From: Coemansia sp. RSA 487 | Lineage: Eukaryota > Kickxellomycota > Kickxellomycetes > Kickxellales > Kickxellaceae | DNA length: 64,000 nucleotides | Assembly (NCBI GenBank): GCA_027577595.1 | Contig: JANBRJ010000026.1 | Coordinates: forward strand, 62,001 to 126,000 | Reading direction: 5' to 3' | Shown: piece by piece, positions 20,701-30,859 of the stretch | How positions within the stretch are numbered: the first letter of the stretch is position 1 | Layout of the letters: every line of letters begins with the position of its first letter | Notes under the pieces: model-generated | What the model saw: only the letters and a program-made list of their open reading frames with translations | Database searches by the model: none | What the model was told of the DNA's origin: nothing | Program-made: the position numbers and the translations under genes

Positions 20701-20974
20701 GGTGGCTCTTTCCGGAGAGGTGTGCAACGCGCAAAGCACCAATTAGATACTGTAGCGCGTCGAATGTAGCGAGGTAGAGCTCGTAATAATTCTTTGGCGT
20801 AAGCGAGGATGTCCGTAGCTCATTTAGCATGGTTGAACAATGCTTAAGGCCATCCATGAGTCGGTCATTGTCGATACAACGCTTCATTTGGAATGCTTGC
20901 ATTTTAATGGCCTGCAGCGAATCGTCGAGAAGCCTGGCTTGCTCGTCGCGCGAGCTGGAAAATACATGGCTCAT
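17744..20974 (-). CDS. VPS35: Retromer core subunit VPS35
   Basis: 1076 residues from the ATG at 20974, whose N-terminus (DEQARLLDDSLQAIKMQAF and MKRCIDNDRLMDGLKHCS) aligns with the start of animal and fungal VPS35. The VPS26-binding PRLYLM motif is present near residue 110 (IVPRLYLMITIGSAY). The rest is an alpha-solenoid. VPS35 is the scaffold of retromer, which recycles cargo receptors from endosomes to the trans-Golgi. The protein is longer than usual (about 800-940 aa) because of an acidic, Ser/Asp/Glu-rich insertion at about 330-495, probably a disordered loop. The C-terminus (EYNLPDFSAIHCDEPGTTST) is intact. The frame remains open a little upstream of this ATG, but no earlier in-frame ATG is close. 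Confidence 0.95.
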   Translation of the reverse strand: MSHVFSSSRDEQARLLDDSLQAIKMQAFQMKRCIDNDRLMDGLKHCSTMLNELRTSSLTPKNYYELYLATFDALQYLIGALRVAHLSGKSHLADMYELVQYAGSIVPRLYLMITIGSAYMSLGVPSSGSSPEDTGNAQDSNEANSDTEEVVPVREIMMDMLEMTRGVQHPTRGLFLRYYLGQVTKDYLPLGNSDGPEGNLQDSTHFILTNFVEMNKLWVRLQHQGMSRDKERREAERRDLRTLVGSNLLRLASLNGVPRSTYEETILPRLLSQVVSCRDALAQEYLMEALVQAFSDEWHLATIGQLMEAITGLNTKVSIRAVVIPLVDRVSSYAARRREELERDQDAESSSGPEHKDAPHSGNAEDDNAYNASQEASPRKDDTEELVLSDHSQPDHPPTHADATNSDGSKDHDNNQTHEDSPAEIPASNTIDDGNDAIAQYESDTGIADIEQAMSNASLGAAEAQNAPSEDSDQQPEGTPTVSERSPNELEVVSSLFGSFWSHVSELIESRPDILLHDAIAICGSMLRLSLACNPHPSESVDSVLEFVRSLFRTQDISPAAHNPATANQILALLLGPLRAYANPLKVLDLTNYGPLLMSQAERIRKSVGVALLTAILQRSTIMTTEDEVAGVMRLCSSLVSRAASGQQDEASGATSSAGGTPTLAAAGQIQTTMPADEESLAEEQGLLARLVHLIRGPDVVTQLSLLTVVRDAFSQGGDLVRYTYPAVVSGAARLLGPFAAMKPDSEDERADWLRKVRQLCRFIQVTTSTLVERSLGSSDAAELALQLFLMSAQAASMSPAFRGESALEEAAYEFIVQAFTVYEEHINESRAQYQSLMLVINALHASRNFSAENYETLAAKCVQHGSRLLKRPDQTRLAYACAQLWWKTLPDSELIPPPTDPGQDEAEVERVHAERVELEKRAIEQHNNGDKVLAHLQRSLKVADSCLDPVLSVRLFVELLNQSAVHYERRCLAVTPKYINDLIDLIRTSISNIEAFDTSAPEPTRAAAATDAGVADVNALYDPEAHMNTYVLGYFHRTLDYIRSRKELAASEEYNLPDFSAIHCDEPGTTSTYFY

Positions 20975-21376
20975 TTCCAGCAAAATTGTATGTGAGCAGA
21001 TGCCAACGTAATAGGCAAGGTAAGAATAAGAAAATTACACTGGGACTACTACAAATGGAATATTATAATGCCGAAATTAAAAGAATGTTATTTGAAGGGT
21101 GGTAAAGAGAGAAAGGGGGTGTCGTAATGGAATGTGAAAGAGAAGCATTGTTTTCTTGGCTCAAATCTTTGTCCACAACATCGGAGTTACAGCCAAATCC
21201 AGATCAACCGCGATCAAGACAGCTCTTATCATGCTGCTTTGGTTTCACCAGCTGAAACTTTGAGAGTCAGAGTACTCTTCCATTTCTTTCTTGTTTTTTG
21301 CTACCTTTTTTGACTGCCTGTTGTGTTCTAATCAGCACTTTTCTCCCATCTTTGTGTCTATCCAGAAAGAAAGACA
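20975..21376. other. Divergent promoter region (VPS35 / COX12)
   Basis: 402 bp between divergent start codons, containing both promoters. I recognise no specific site. Confidence 0.4.
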
Positions 21377-21757
21377 ATGAGCGAACATAAACTTCAGACC
21401 GTCGCTTTTGACGCCCGTTTCCCAAATGTGAATCAGACAAAGAACTGCTGGCAAAACTATTACGACTACTCCAAGTGTGTCGCAGCAAAAGGCGAGGACT
21501 ATGCTCCTTGCAAGCAGTTCTTCACTGCATACAACACGCTGTGTCCTAACGAGTGGGTAAGTATCATTTTTCACAGGCTGGAAATGTAAAATCATCCAGC
21601 TTTGTTGCTAGAATTAGAAGAAAAGTAGGTGGCTATTTCGACTAATAATTGACAATTCTAATCATTTTCATTTCTGCAAATCGTCCAAACTGTGTAGATC
21701 GAAAGATGGGACGCTCAAAAGGACGAAGGCACTTTTCCTATTGACAACAAATCATGA
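21377..21757 (+). CDS. COX12: Cytochrome c oxidase subunit 6B (Cox12), two exons
   Basis: Exons 21377-21556 and 21698-21757, joined across a 141-nt intron (GTAAGT...TGTGTAG) in phase 0, give 79 residues. The protein has the coiled-coil-helix-coiled-coil-helix pattern of subunit VIb: a CX9C pair (Cys24, Cys34) and a CX10C pair (Cys45, Cys56). The join reads NEWIERWDAQKDEGTFPID, matching the family end. Cox12 sits on the intermembrane-space face of respiratory complex IV at the dimer interface and takes part in copper delivery to Cox2; it is imported by the Mia40 disulfide relay. Without splicing the frame would end in an unrelated tail soon after residue 60, so the intron is well supported. 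Confidence 0.95.
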
Positions 21758-22120
21758 ACGCCAACCACTATGGTTATCTTCGTTATACAAGTAGTGACAG
21801 TAATGTCGTAGCATTTTAGTGTTGCTCTCCAGCAGCACATACTTTTTTTAGCACGTCTTGACACAAACGGATGGACGGCTTATTAAGGGATGCCTGTATA
21901 AATGCAACCTCCCTGTACTGTGTTTGGTTCTGTGAAATTTTGGATCAGCGAATAAAATTATAAAAATCCATGCAAATGAATTCAAAAAAATTATTATTAT
22001 TATTCTCCCTTTTCATTGGAAAGTTTTTCCTTTCAATTTCTTTATTTTAAAACGGGATTATTCATTTATTCTTATTGTGCTTAGTGTTTTACTAGCTATA
22101 TTGCCTTCTGACACCACCGC
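21758..22120. other. Spacer between COX12 and QTRT2
   Basis: 363 bp, AT-rich, with a short TTA/TAT trinucleotide run near 21990. It contains the COX12 3' UTR and QTRT2 promoter; no other feature seen. Confidence 0.4.
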
Positions 22121-23524
22121 ATGCGCTGCAGTCCGCGAGCAATGTCTCTACATTTCGAAATCGCTAGTTTAAAATCCGCAACTGCCTCTGCCGCCCGAAG
22201 AGGCAGGCTTGTGGTTGATCGCTCAACCGTGCTCAACGGCCCTTCATCCGGCCGAACCACGAGTATAGAATTGGAAACACCGACTTTTATCAAGTATACA
22301 CGGAACGGGCTGCAGCCTCACCTTGTTCCTGAGGTTGCTGCTGAGCTGGGAGAACTACCAAAGTTCACACGTGTACAGATCGAGGATTTTCTAGAGGATG
22401 ACATGCCTGCGTGTACAAAGTTCCGTGGTGGCCTTGGTGCATTTGTTGCACTTGAAGAGACGGATGCTTTAGTCCTGGATACTCTTGATCCTGTGGTTGC
22501 TTTCCGTTCAGCAAAAGCAACAAATAAGGCCATGGGAATCGACTCTGGAGGCGGAATCAAGCGCCTAACGCCTGAAGCGTTTGCAAATATCGTTGACTTG
22601 CTTCTTCCCGATATTGCCATTCCCCCAGCAGACTACATCGAGGAGCCGCTACCGTCCCTCACCCAGGGCAAACGGATCTCAAAATCCGTTTCCAGATCAA
22701 AAAAGTGGCTAGACGAGTTTCTAGCTAGGAAAAAAAGCTGTACTGCAATTTTCGCGCCTGTTGTAGGGTCACACAGCACTGAGCTTCGCCAGGTGTGTGC
22801 GCAGGGGCTTTCGGAGTGCGACGGCATTTCAGGGTACTCCTTTAACGACGTGTGTCTGCAAGTGCCGTTCTCTGAAAAGCTCGATTTGTTTCGACACTCT
22901 ATACTTCACCTCGACGCATCCAAGCCGCGTTACATGCAGGGTGCCAGCGCACCCGATTCTGTTGTTCGTGCAATTTTGTATGGTGTCGACCTTTTTGACT
23001 CGAGCTACGCATATGCGGTGACAGAGCAAGGGTTTGCTTCGCTGTATCGCTTTGGAGGCGGTAAAGAAGGTAATAGTGGCCCTTCTTCGGATGAGAACCC
23101 CATCTCTGGGCGGCTGGATATGTTTGAATCTCGCATGTTTGGCGACTTTAGCCCGCTGGCGGATGGCTGTTGCTGTTATACGTGCCGCAACCACCATCGC
23201 TCATATGTCCATCATCTACTGAAAACAAAGGAAATGCTGGCTACTGTTCTTTTACAGATCCACAATCTCCATTGCTATCAGCAGCTCTTTGTGGACATCC
23301 GCAGCAGCATCGAAGCAGGCACCTTTGCCGCGGATGCAAGACTATTTTTGGAGCGCTATGGCTGTTTTGCGCCAGAGATTGATCTTCCAGCTGCAACCAA
23401 TACATCCATCCATGCGTTCGACGAACTGGACATACTCTCCAAGCAGACGTTCTCGCCAACAACAAAAATCCAGCGCAAAAGACATGTAGAACCACAGAAT
23501 AATAATGATTATGCTGAGTCTTAG
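22121..23524 (+). CDS. QTRT2: Queuine tRNA-ribosyltransferase accessory subunit 2
   Basis: 467 residues in one exon. It belongs to the tRNA-guanine transglycosylase fold family. The zinc site is visible at about 350-384: CCCYTCRNHHRSYVHHLLKT followed by a His in LLQIHNLH, the C-x-C-x2-C...H pattern. In eukaryotes QTRT2 pairs with the catalytic QTRT1 to swap guanine-34 for queuine in tRNAs for Asp, Asn, His and Tyr, often at the mitochondrial surface. The accessory subunit is favoured over QTRT1 because the sequence resembles QTRT2 at the N-terminus (FIKYTRNGLQPHLVPEV) and I do not see the QTRT1 catalytic signature. Either ATG 22121 or ATG 22142 could start it. It implies a queuine salvage pathway, absent from Saccharomyces but known in fission yeast. 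Confidence 0.88.
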   Translation: MRCSPRAMSLHFEIASLKSATASAARRGRLVVDRSTVLNGPSSGRTTSIELETPTFIKYTRNGLQPHLVPEVAAELGELPKFTRVQIEDFLEDDMPACTKFRGGLGAFVALEETDALVLDTLDPVVAFRSAKATNKAMGIDSGGGIKRLTPEAFANIVDLLLPDIAIPPADYIEEPLPSLTQGKRISKSVSRSKKWLDEFLARKKSCTAIFAPVVGSHSTELRQVCAQGLSECDGISGYSFNDVCLQVPFSEKLDLFRHSILHLDASKPRYMQGASAPDSVVRAILYGVDLFDSSYAYAVTEQGFASLYRFGGGKEGNSGPSSDENPISGRLDMFESRMFGDFSPLADGCCCYTCRNHHRSYVHHLLKTKEMLATVLLQIHNLHCYQQLFVDIRSSIEAGTFAADARLFLERYGCFAPEIDLPAATNTSIHAFDELDILSKQTFSPTTKIQRKRHVEPQNNNDYAES

Positions 23525-23867
23525 CTATTGCTGCCATCCTGATGTCACATTTGATGTCCTCACTCTTCTAGTCAATGATATTTAAAAAATGGTGCACTAA
23601 TAACAGCCTGGATACATTGCAACGTGTCACGTGTGCTTTAAGCAACAAAAAACCTTTGAAAACGTCGTTTTTATTTTTTGCCTCTTTTCTTCCCTCTACT
23701 TTTTAATTTTTCTTTCAATTCTTGCTATTGCATTTTTAATTATCTGCCGGCTAAATGCTGGTGCTTTTGGCATTTTTATTTTATTTTTCAACTTTTTGAC
23801 ATTTGTGTCTTGATAATTCAAGCTTGTTTGCGAAAATTAGCGGTGTTCTTCGTCATTTGCCTGGAAA
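23525..23867. other. Spacer between QTRT2 and the TMEM184-like gene
   Basis: 343 bp, T-rich on the plus strand, with no recognisable element beyond the expected 3' UTR and promoter. Confidence 0.4.
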
Positions 23868-25959
23868 ATGACAGAGAATTGGCTTGTTGCCACAATGGTC
23901 TGGGTTGCTGGCCTTAGTAGCTGGACAGCCACGCTGATTTCTCTAGCAGCAGTATGGTCCCACTGCAAAAACTACAGCCAGCCGGTAAGTGTTATAGTCC
24001 GCTTTATGGCTTGTCTACAAGCTTTGCAAGCAGAAAAACAGCAGCATGGGCGTCGCAGCACCATGTATACATATACACTGGCCGCATTCCTTGCTTTACG
24101 ACCAAGGAGCTATTAAAAATTGTACGCCGTTTTATTTTTGTTTGTGTTCAATAAGCATTATGTAGCATCTGCAGCGATGGGTTATTCGTATCATTCTGAT
24201 GGTGCCGATTTATGCTCTGACCGCGTGTGCTAGCCTTATTTCTATGGATTCGGCCTACTATCTGGATACGGTGCGCGATATCTACGAAGCCTTTGTTATA
24301 TACTGTTTTGTCAGCCTTCTAATTGCCTATTTTGGTGGCGAGCGGGCCTTTCTACTCTCTATGCATGGTCGCACCCCAACTCAGTTGTTCTGGCCAGTTT
24401 CACTTGTGCGCAAGGACTTGGATCTCAGCGACCCTTATGATTATCTTTTTCTTAAGCGCGGTATCCTGCAATATGTGGTGGTCAAACCGATACTTGCTGC
24501 AACTACAATGTTGACAAAGTCTTTGGGCGTGTATCATGACGGAAGCTGGATATGGTCAGATGGATACCTATGGACACAGTTGGTTTACAACGCGAGCGTT
24601 TCGTTGTCGCTGTACTGTCTTGTGGTTTTCTACATGGCAACCCGTGAAAGTTTGGCACAGTGGAATCCTCTGCCAAAGTTCCTCTGTGTAAAGGCTATAG
24701 TATTCTTCTCTTACTGGCAGGGATTAGGTATCTCCATTCTCGTGGGGCTCGGGCTTATCCATGATACATCCGCGTTTTCGGCGGAGCACATCGCGACGTT
24801 TTTGCAGAGCTGGCTTATCTGTCTCGAAATGATCGGTGGTGCGTTTGGTCATTGGTTTTCGTTTTCATATCTCGACTATGTGCCATCGTCTCGGCTTGCT
24901 GGTCGTGTTCGCCTATTCTATGCCATTCGAGATGCGCTTGGGTTCAAGGACGTAATTATTGACGCAAAGAGTGCATGGTCTGGCCACCTTTACACATACA
25001 AGTACTTTGACCCTATTGTGCCTGTTGATGAGCTGGATATGCAGCTCCCATTGCCGGCTCGACAACGTGCGCACTCAACCATTAATGACGACGGAAACCT
25101 GAACCAAGGATCGGAAGAGGCATCTTTATCCTTGCATTCCTCAAACTCCTCGTCGAGTCTCCTTACATCTGGACAGCGTGGCACTAGATCGGACTCCCCC
25201 GCTGCCCAGGCCAACAGTGATAATAGGACGGATCCCGAAACCGATCAGGATTTGTTGGCTTACCAACATCAACTCACTTCAACAATGCAGGTGCTTGGTA
25301 CCAACCCTATCAAGGAACGCCGTCTCCGTGCTGGAATGCGTTACACGCAAGGCGGTAAGAAAACATACTGGCTGCCTGTTGAGCCTGTCGACCATAGAGC
25401 AGTTTCCTTTGCTGCCGGGGGAGCCGGGATGACAAGAGCAAAACTGCTTCACGGCGTTCATAGCGGCAGTGCGCTCAGAGCATCTCTAGAGTATGCAGCA
25501 AGCTCCATTCACTCGTCGTCACGCATGGTACATGAAAGCCGACGAGTGCATAAACACGGTCTGGTAAATCCTACCTCCGCTTCTTTACTTCAACCATCTC
25601 AACCCGCGACTGAACGAACGCATCTTTTAGACCAGCTATCAACAAATACCGCTAGTGTGTTAACCCAAGAGTCGCTGCAAGATCTTTCCGTGCTCTCTAT
25701 GGATCTGGGCTTTGATGAAAGAGCCTACGATGATTCCATCTATGACGAAGCACGCAAAATTGAAGGCGATTTTAATTACCCTGTGATGGAAGTTGGTGTG
25801 GCATTTGGCTATGCTAGACGCAGACCATATGGAAACACATTACCTCGCCGTATACCCACACCCACATCTACATCTACAACCACAACCACATCATCACAAT
25901 CCAACCAGCATGAAAGCGCACGAAGGCCAATACACAACGAGCAATTCAGCCATCCATAA
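23868..25959 (+). CDS. TMEM184 / organic solute transporter alpha-like membrane protein, two exons
   Basis: Exon 1 is 23868-23984 and exon 2 is 24166-25959. The 181-nt intron (GTAAGT...TGTAG) is in phase 0, giving 636 residues. The splice creates YSQPHLQRWVIRIILMVPIY, matching the family pattern (P-x-x-QR-x-x-x-RI-hydrophobic-MVPIYA), which supports the join. Seven or so hydrophobic segments lie in the first 290 residues, with family landmarks such as DIYEAFVIYCFVSLL, GERAF and FFSYWQG. The C-terminal 330 residues are hydrophilic and Ser/Thr-rich, ending in a Thr/Ser run. Animal relatives transport steroids; fungal members (DUF300) are vacuolar or plasma-membrane proteins of unclear substrate. 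No operon-like context applies. Confidence 0.88.
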
Positions 25960-26310
25960 GATCGTAAACCAATAGTTCACATCTTTGCCGGCCAGAAATG
26001 TTCAACAGAATCTGGCAAATGTTACCATTTTCGACACTATTTCTTTTTTTTTTTTTGTAAAATGTTTGCAAATACAATATCAATCCGTATCTTATAGGGA
26101 AAATATAATTTTGTGGTGATCTGAAGCGATACTCCCGTGGTTCCTGATCTAAAAGAACCAAATACACAAAGACAACCATGCCTGCCAAGCAACCAAATCG
26201 TTTCCCCTTAGTTTTATTATTTTTATCAAATCAATACATCACAGTACAACCGCGCAAACATTACAGCTGTATTTGTTGAAAGATACGATAAAGAAAGCAA
26301 CATCTACAGC
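25960..26310. other. Spacer 3' of the TMEM184-like gene
   Basis: 350 bp, AT-rich, with a poly-T run near 26042. It probably includes the 3' UTR and the decayed 3' end of the adjacent mariner relic; I could not find its terminal repeat. Confidence 0.35.
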
Positions 26311-27130
26311 ATGCAGTTACTGAGCTAGTATCTGGTGATGAATGGTGTGCTGGCTAGAACAGCCGGTGAGCTTTCCGTATGAGCGATAGCACAGTGGGGA
26401 GCCAATGTTTTTGCCATTTGATCTTTTTTGAATGGCCATCTTCATGCGCTTAGACCTGCCTTCGATTAGTTTGTTGATATTCTTCACATATATGTTATTC
26501 CAGGGTTTGTGAAGTGCCTCCTTGTCATTGCGCGTCGAGTATCTTGTTAACTGCTTGGAAAACCTGTGCTTCAAAAGTTCCCACGCATTTTCAATCGGGC
26601 TGAGCTCAGGAGAATTCGCTGGCCATGTTGATTTTTAATGCCTTGCAGCTGACAATATTCTTTGGAGATGTTGGTAGTTTGTTGGTCTTCGAAAACACCG
26701 ATTGATACTTCTATGCTTCCTTTAATATCTTGCTAGTCGCCGAATTTCATCCGAAAACAACAGCCAGCGTGTTCGCTGTAAACGATACTTCACCTGTCCA
26801 ATGTCCCAATTGATGTGGTCGCCGGCAAACTCTAGTTGCTCCTTTGCCTGTTCATCAGGAATAAATGACTTCTTCCTTGTTGCCCTGGAAACGATGCCTT
26901 TATCTTTCGGAATCATTCCGACATACTGGCGACAAATATCGAGATCCAAATATATTACGATCTGTTTGTTTGTTGATCTTGGATCCCCTGCTCTTTGGTT
27001 TAGGCCCCATTGTCTCGCATTCATCAAAATGCTTGATCAAGGCTCGCACAGCTCGCACAAGCTAGCCTAAAAGTTCAGCTATTACACAAGGAGAGGGACC
27101 TTGATCCCTCTTTTTGATAACTTGCTTTCT
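26311..27130 (-). mobile_element. Degenerate Tc1/mariner transposon relic
   Basis: Minus-strand pieces of a Tc1-type transposase appear in the right order. Near 27118-27030 is the helix-turn-helix part (QVIKKRDQGPSPCVIAELLG, then IKHFDEC). Near 26850-26740 is the segment ending in the first catalytic Asp (EFAGDHINW, then LFSDE). Near 26690-26640 is a piece of the second catalytic region (KEYCQLQGIK). Near 26635-26560 is the third, WPANSPELSPIENAWELLKH, with the final Glu of the DDE triad. The region between the first and second catalytic residues is largely deleted, and stops and frameshifts are present, so it is inactive. No terminal inverted repeats or TA duplication could be identified by eye. 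Confidence 0.88.
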
Positions 27131-27473
27131 AGTAGACAGCGGACAAGTCATGTCGTGTATGGTTTACAAGAATCCAGACAAATGATAAGGGAAGGGATGT
27201 TGCAAGTCGTTTTAGAATAGTTCCATAAAGACATTAAGCAAAGCTACACAGAAAAAACATCGACTCATCACTTTATTTTCGAGCCTTCTAGTATCTGAGA
27301 CTAAAAACACATCCTAGGGCATTTTATAAAGATCAGCTATAAAAATATAGTCAACAAATTACATATTGTTTGATTTTCTGGAATCAAATGTCGAGGTACA
27401 TTTGATACATCTTATTTTGCAATAAGTGCAAGCAGTTTCTAATCGATCTCTGTGTTTTTTAAATAACAAACAT
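27131..27473. other. Spacer between mariner relic and HID1
   Basis: 343 bp, AT-rich, holding the HID1 3' UTR and presumably the decayed 5' end of the transposon. Nothing else recognised. Confidence 0.35.
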
Positions 27474-30467
27474 CTACTGCGAATTCTTCACTACAAAAAG
27501 CCGCACGCGAGTGTTTTTCCAGATGCCCAAAGGCTTCATACCAGAGGCATATACCATGCTCCAGAGCAGACTGCGGAACCACACAATCAGTGCAGAGCTC
27601 ATGCCCTGAAGCCGAGGCCGAATCTCGGGCATCGATTCTTCAAGGTCTGGAAGCGCTTCAATCATCGCGTCAGAACTCAACCAATGAATTATTGCCTGTG
27701 TAGGATCCACAGAGCCGGTATATGGTGACAACATGTCATCCGCGTTGCCAGCTTTGGGAGCTGTGGCATCTAACTGTTGCTGCTGGTGGCTATCGAGGTT
27801 CTTGCTATCGCTTGCTGTTGTCTCGGAGTGCTCACCATCGGCAGTTTCAGTGGCGGCAGCAGCAGCAGCAGAAGCGTCTCTTTCGACAGTCTCTGCAATC
27901 TTGTTAATGTGCTCAGACAGCGCATCCAGTACAGATATGATCGGATCAAGCGGAAGATCCGGTAGCCAGGAAAATACCCATTCTTCAGACGGCTGGAACT
28001 GGTTCGTGGGCGCCTTTGCACCAGCACTCTTTTTGCCAGTAGCACGCTTGATCGGCAAATCGTGAGAGGTAGAATTGCTATCTCCCGAATCCCGGCTTTC
28101 TGCCAAGTCATGTGTCGTTGTTTGCGACCCAAGCTGAGGACGCTTGCCGCGCGCCTTATCTGATAATGCGGGGCTGCCAGTCCGCTCGATGTTATCGACA
28201 CCGCCCCGCCCGGGTGTCAAACTAACAATGTCAGCATCTTGTTTAGGGGCAGGCGTACCAGGCGGTGTACCTGCAGTATCATCATTTGAAACGGAATAGC
28301 TCGATTTTAAGGACGTTGACGATTTTCCAATAGTGCGTGTGGACTCTGTTTTGCTCTTTTTATCGCGAAGCGCTGCAAGCTCATTTTTGGCAGACTCCAG
28401 GTTGAACGCCTTTAGACGCTTGAAGCAAGAACGTGCCTTGATCATGCGGTATATCAGACGAGGATTATCCACAGCGCGATAATGGATGACATAGTCAAAC
28501 ACCTCGATTAGATATATCAGCCATCGAATGTGGTATGGCTCAGAGATAATAAACGCAGGCGACGAAATAATGTCGAACAGCGACACAAGTTTGTCGGCAG
28601 TTGGCTGACTGGTCTGTGTCAGATATGGCGAGACGTTGCGGACTAGCAAAAGAAGGCTGGAATACACCGGTAGCAGATAGGGCTTTGAAGAGCTAAGAAG
28701 CGTAAACACGGTGTTGATCATAAAGTCAGCGTGTGTGAGACTGGCGTCGATTATACGCATTGTGCTGGGGAGCATCGACTGGTCAAACGGCTGCATAAGG
28801 CGCGTTGCAAACCTACTATCCTCCGACAAGTAGTGCAGGATGTTTGATATGGTACGCACCAAACCCGCCTGTGCAGGATCACCGTAACCGTAAAGCATGA
28901 AATAAAGCAGCATCGAAAAGAGCTTTAGAGAGCTGTTGTGGTCCACGATATAGTCCCTGAACGGAGAGTTATTTTCCAGAAGCATCCATAGCAGAACCGT
29001 GGCCTCCTGTGGCATTACTGTCCTGGTGGGCTGCTTTGTGACCGACGCCAATATCGACAGATTTGCTCGCATCGTCCCGTCCAGCAGACGTAGGATGTTG
29101 TTGATAAGATAGTCAAACTCTTGGGTGCGATGCAGCTTGGCGATGAATGCACGGAACAGATTGTGCGCGCCAACCTTCGTCTCCGTTACCAACAGCATAG
29201 AGGGCGTATTTGTATCGGCATCAGTATCAGGCGTGGAATCAGGCTCGTCTGCAGTGCTTTTGTTCTCTGGCTTTGTTGCGGGTACTTGGTATTCGAGAAG
29301 AATAAACAACGCATGCATCGCATGCAGCATCAGCTCGTCATGTGGATCTATGGCGGCCGAGTTGCGGTAGGGAATGGACCATCCTTGAGCGCGGTCTTTT
29401 AGGGACGTGTTGATGAGACTGCACAGCAGACAAAGCACCATACGCTTGTTTGAATTGTATGCAATTGTGTTCAGGGCCCTGTTCGGAAGAGAACTAGAGC
29501 CAGCAGGAGGAGAATACATAGCTTTAGAGCATAATACCAAAAGCAGCCTCAGGACCTCAACTCTGTTGCTTACGTGCTCTTTTGACGATCCCAAGGACGA
29601 TGTTTGTCCAATCCCGTTTTCCCAGATCGTGTAGCGCACGATGGCATCCTCGCCTACAGTGGCTGCCGGGACAGTAAAGCCTGATGTGAAAAGCAGATCA
29701 ACCACTGCAGATACTAGCTGCTTGCCCAAGACATAGTCGGCGCCGCTCCCAGGTCGCGGCCGCGGCGTCCACAGTACAATTTCTTCAAGATTGCTGCCGT
29801 CTGGGCCAGACTCAAACACAAATGGCAGCAACCGTGTAAGAACGCGAACGCAGTTCAACAGCTGCTTTGTATTTGCTTGGTTTTTCGTGAGGTCGCGTGC
29901 GCCCTTCAGAACAAGCAACCGATCGAACACTTTGTCTATAATCTTCACAAAGTTTTCCTGTGCGCCATCGCGTATTCTTCGAATGTCAGCCGGCGTAACC
30001 AACGAAAACACATCGTGCGGGCTATCTGGCATCAGCCAAAACTATAAAAGTTAATAGGAGGGAAAATATCGCTTGCATATGGTTGGTATCATTAGGACAA
30101 AACTGCAGAAACTAAGAATTCGAAGGCCGCCTAGCTTGAATAACGCAGGGCACATATTGACCTATGAAAACACTTACTGGGCTCCATGCGTCTTCTGCGT
30201 TGTCGGGAAGGCTCTACAAAAAGCGAGAAACATATTTTACACACGTTGTTAGCAGGATATCAATGTATATAAGACGTTATTGGTCCCTTCAGCACAAGAA
30301 GCAAACATTTGTTAGAGCTTATTGCGCCATATTCTACACAAGCAGCGGAATGCACACATTTCGACATTGTTGGGCTATTACAAATGATGCTCTATTGGAC
30401 GTACCCGTTGTTCTGCTAGGCGAAAGACACCCCTCCTAAAAGCCAATTTGCTGTTTTCTCCGCCCAT
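27474..30467 (-). CDS. HID1: HID1-family Golgi/dense-core trafficking protein, three exons
   Basis: Exons, in transcript order: 30405-30467, 30178-30213 and 27474-30041. The introns are GTACGT...TTGTAG (191 nt) and GTAAGTG...TATAG (136 nt, with a TATTAAC branch point), both in phase 0, giving 888 residues. Exon 1 encodes MGGENSKLAFRRGVFRL, the family N-terminus and an N-myristoylation signal (Gly2, Ser6). The 12-codon exon 2 and the start of exon 3 join as DAWSPFWLMPDSPHDVFSLV, matching the conserved FW...DVF block. The rest has HID1 landmarks such as NCVRVLTRLLPFVFE and an alpha-helical body with a disordered Ser-rich insertion. HID1 is a peripheral Golgi membrane protein; fission yeast relatives (hid1, hid3, ftp105) tether the deubiquitinase Ubp5 at the Golgi. 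Confidence 0.92.
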
Positions 30468-30859
30468 CACTGCTCGCTGGGAATTATATAACCGGTAAAT
30501 GGAAAGACCCTTGTATGTTTTGCGCAAATCAAGGCAACGGCAGCGGCAACAACACACGCAAGCAGAATAAAAAGTCTTGGACGAAACGCGCGACCAGCAA
30601 ACAAATAATAGTAGAGGTCGGTTTGGTTTTCTTGCAACAGGCGTTGTGGCGAATGCGCAATTTAGAAAAAAGCAGATGTGTAAATGTGCGGAAAATGAAA
30701 GGCTTGTTACAGCAGAAAACAAAAGAGGAGAAAAAGGAAAGGGAAAAGAAGGGCAAGCGACAGCCCACAGCTGTAGCATAAATATTTGAAAGGTGTGCCT
30801 GGCGGATTTTTAGCCTCAAGCAGAGTAGAGAATGCGTTGCAAAGACAGGCAAGCTCTCA
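30468..30859. other. Spacer between HID1 and calnexin
   Basis: 392 bp with the HID1 promoter and calnexin 3' UTR. Purine-rich on the plus strand near 30700-30760; no gene or RNA recognised. Confidence 0.4.
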
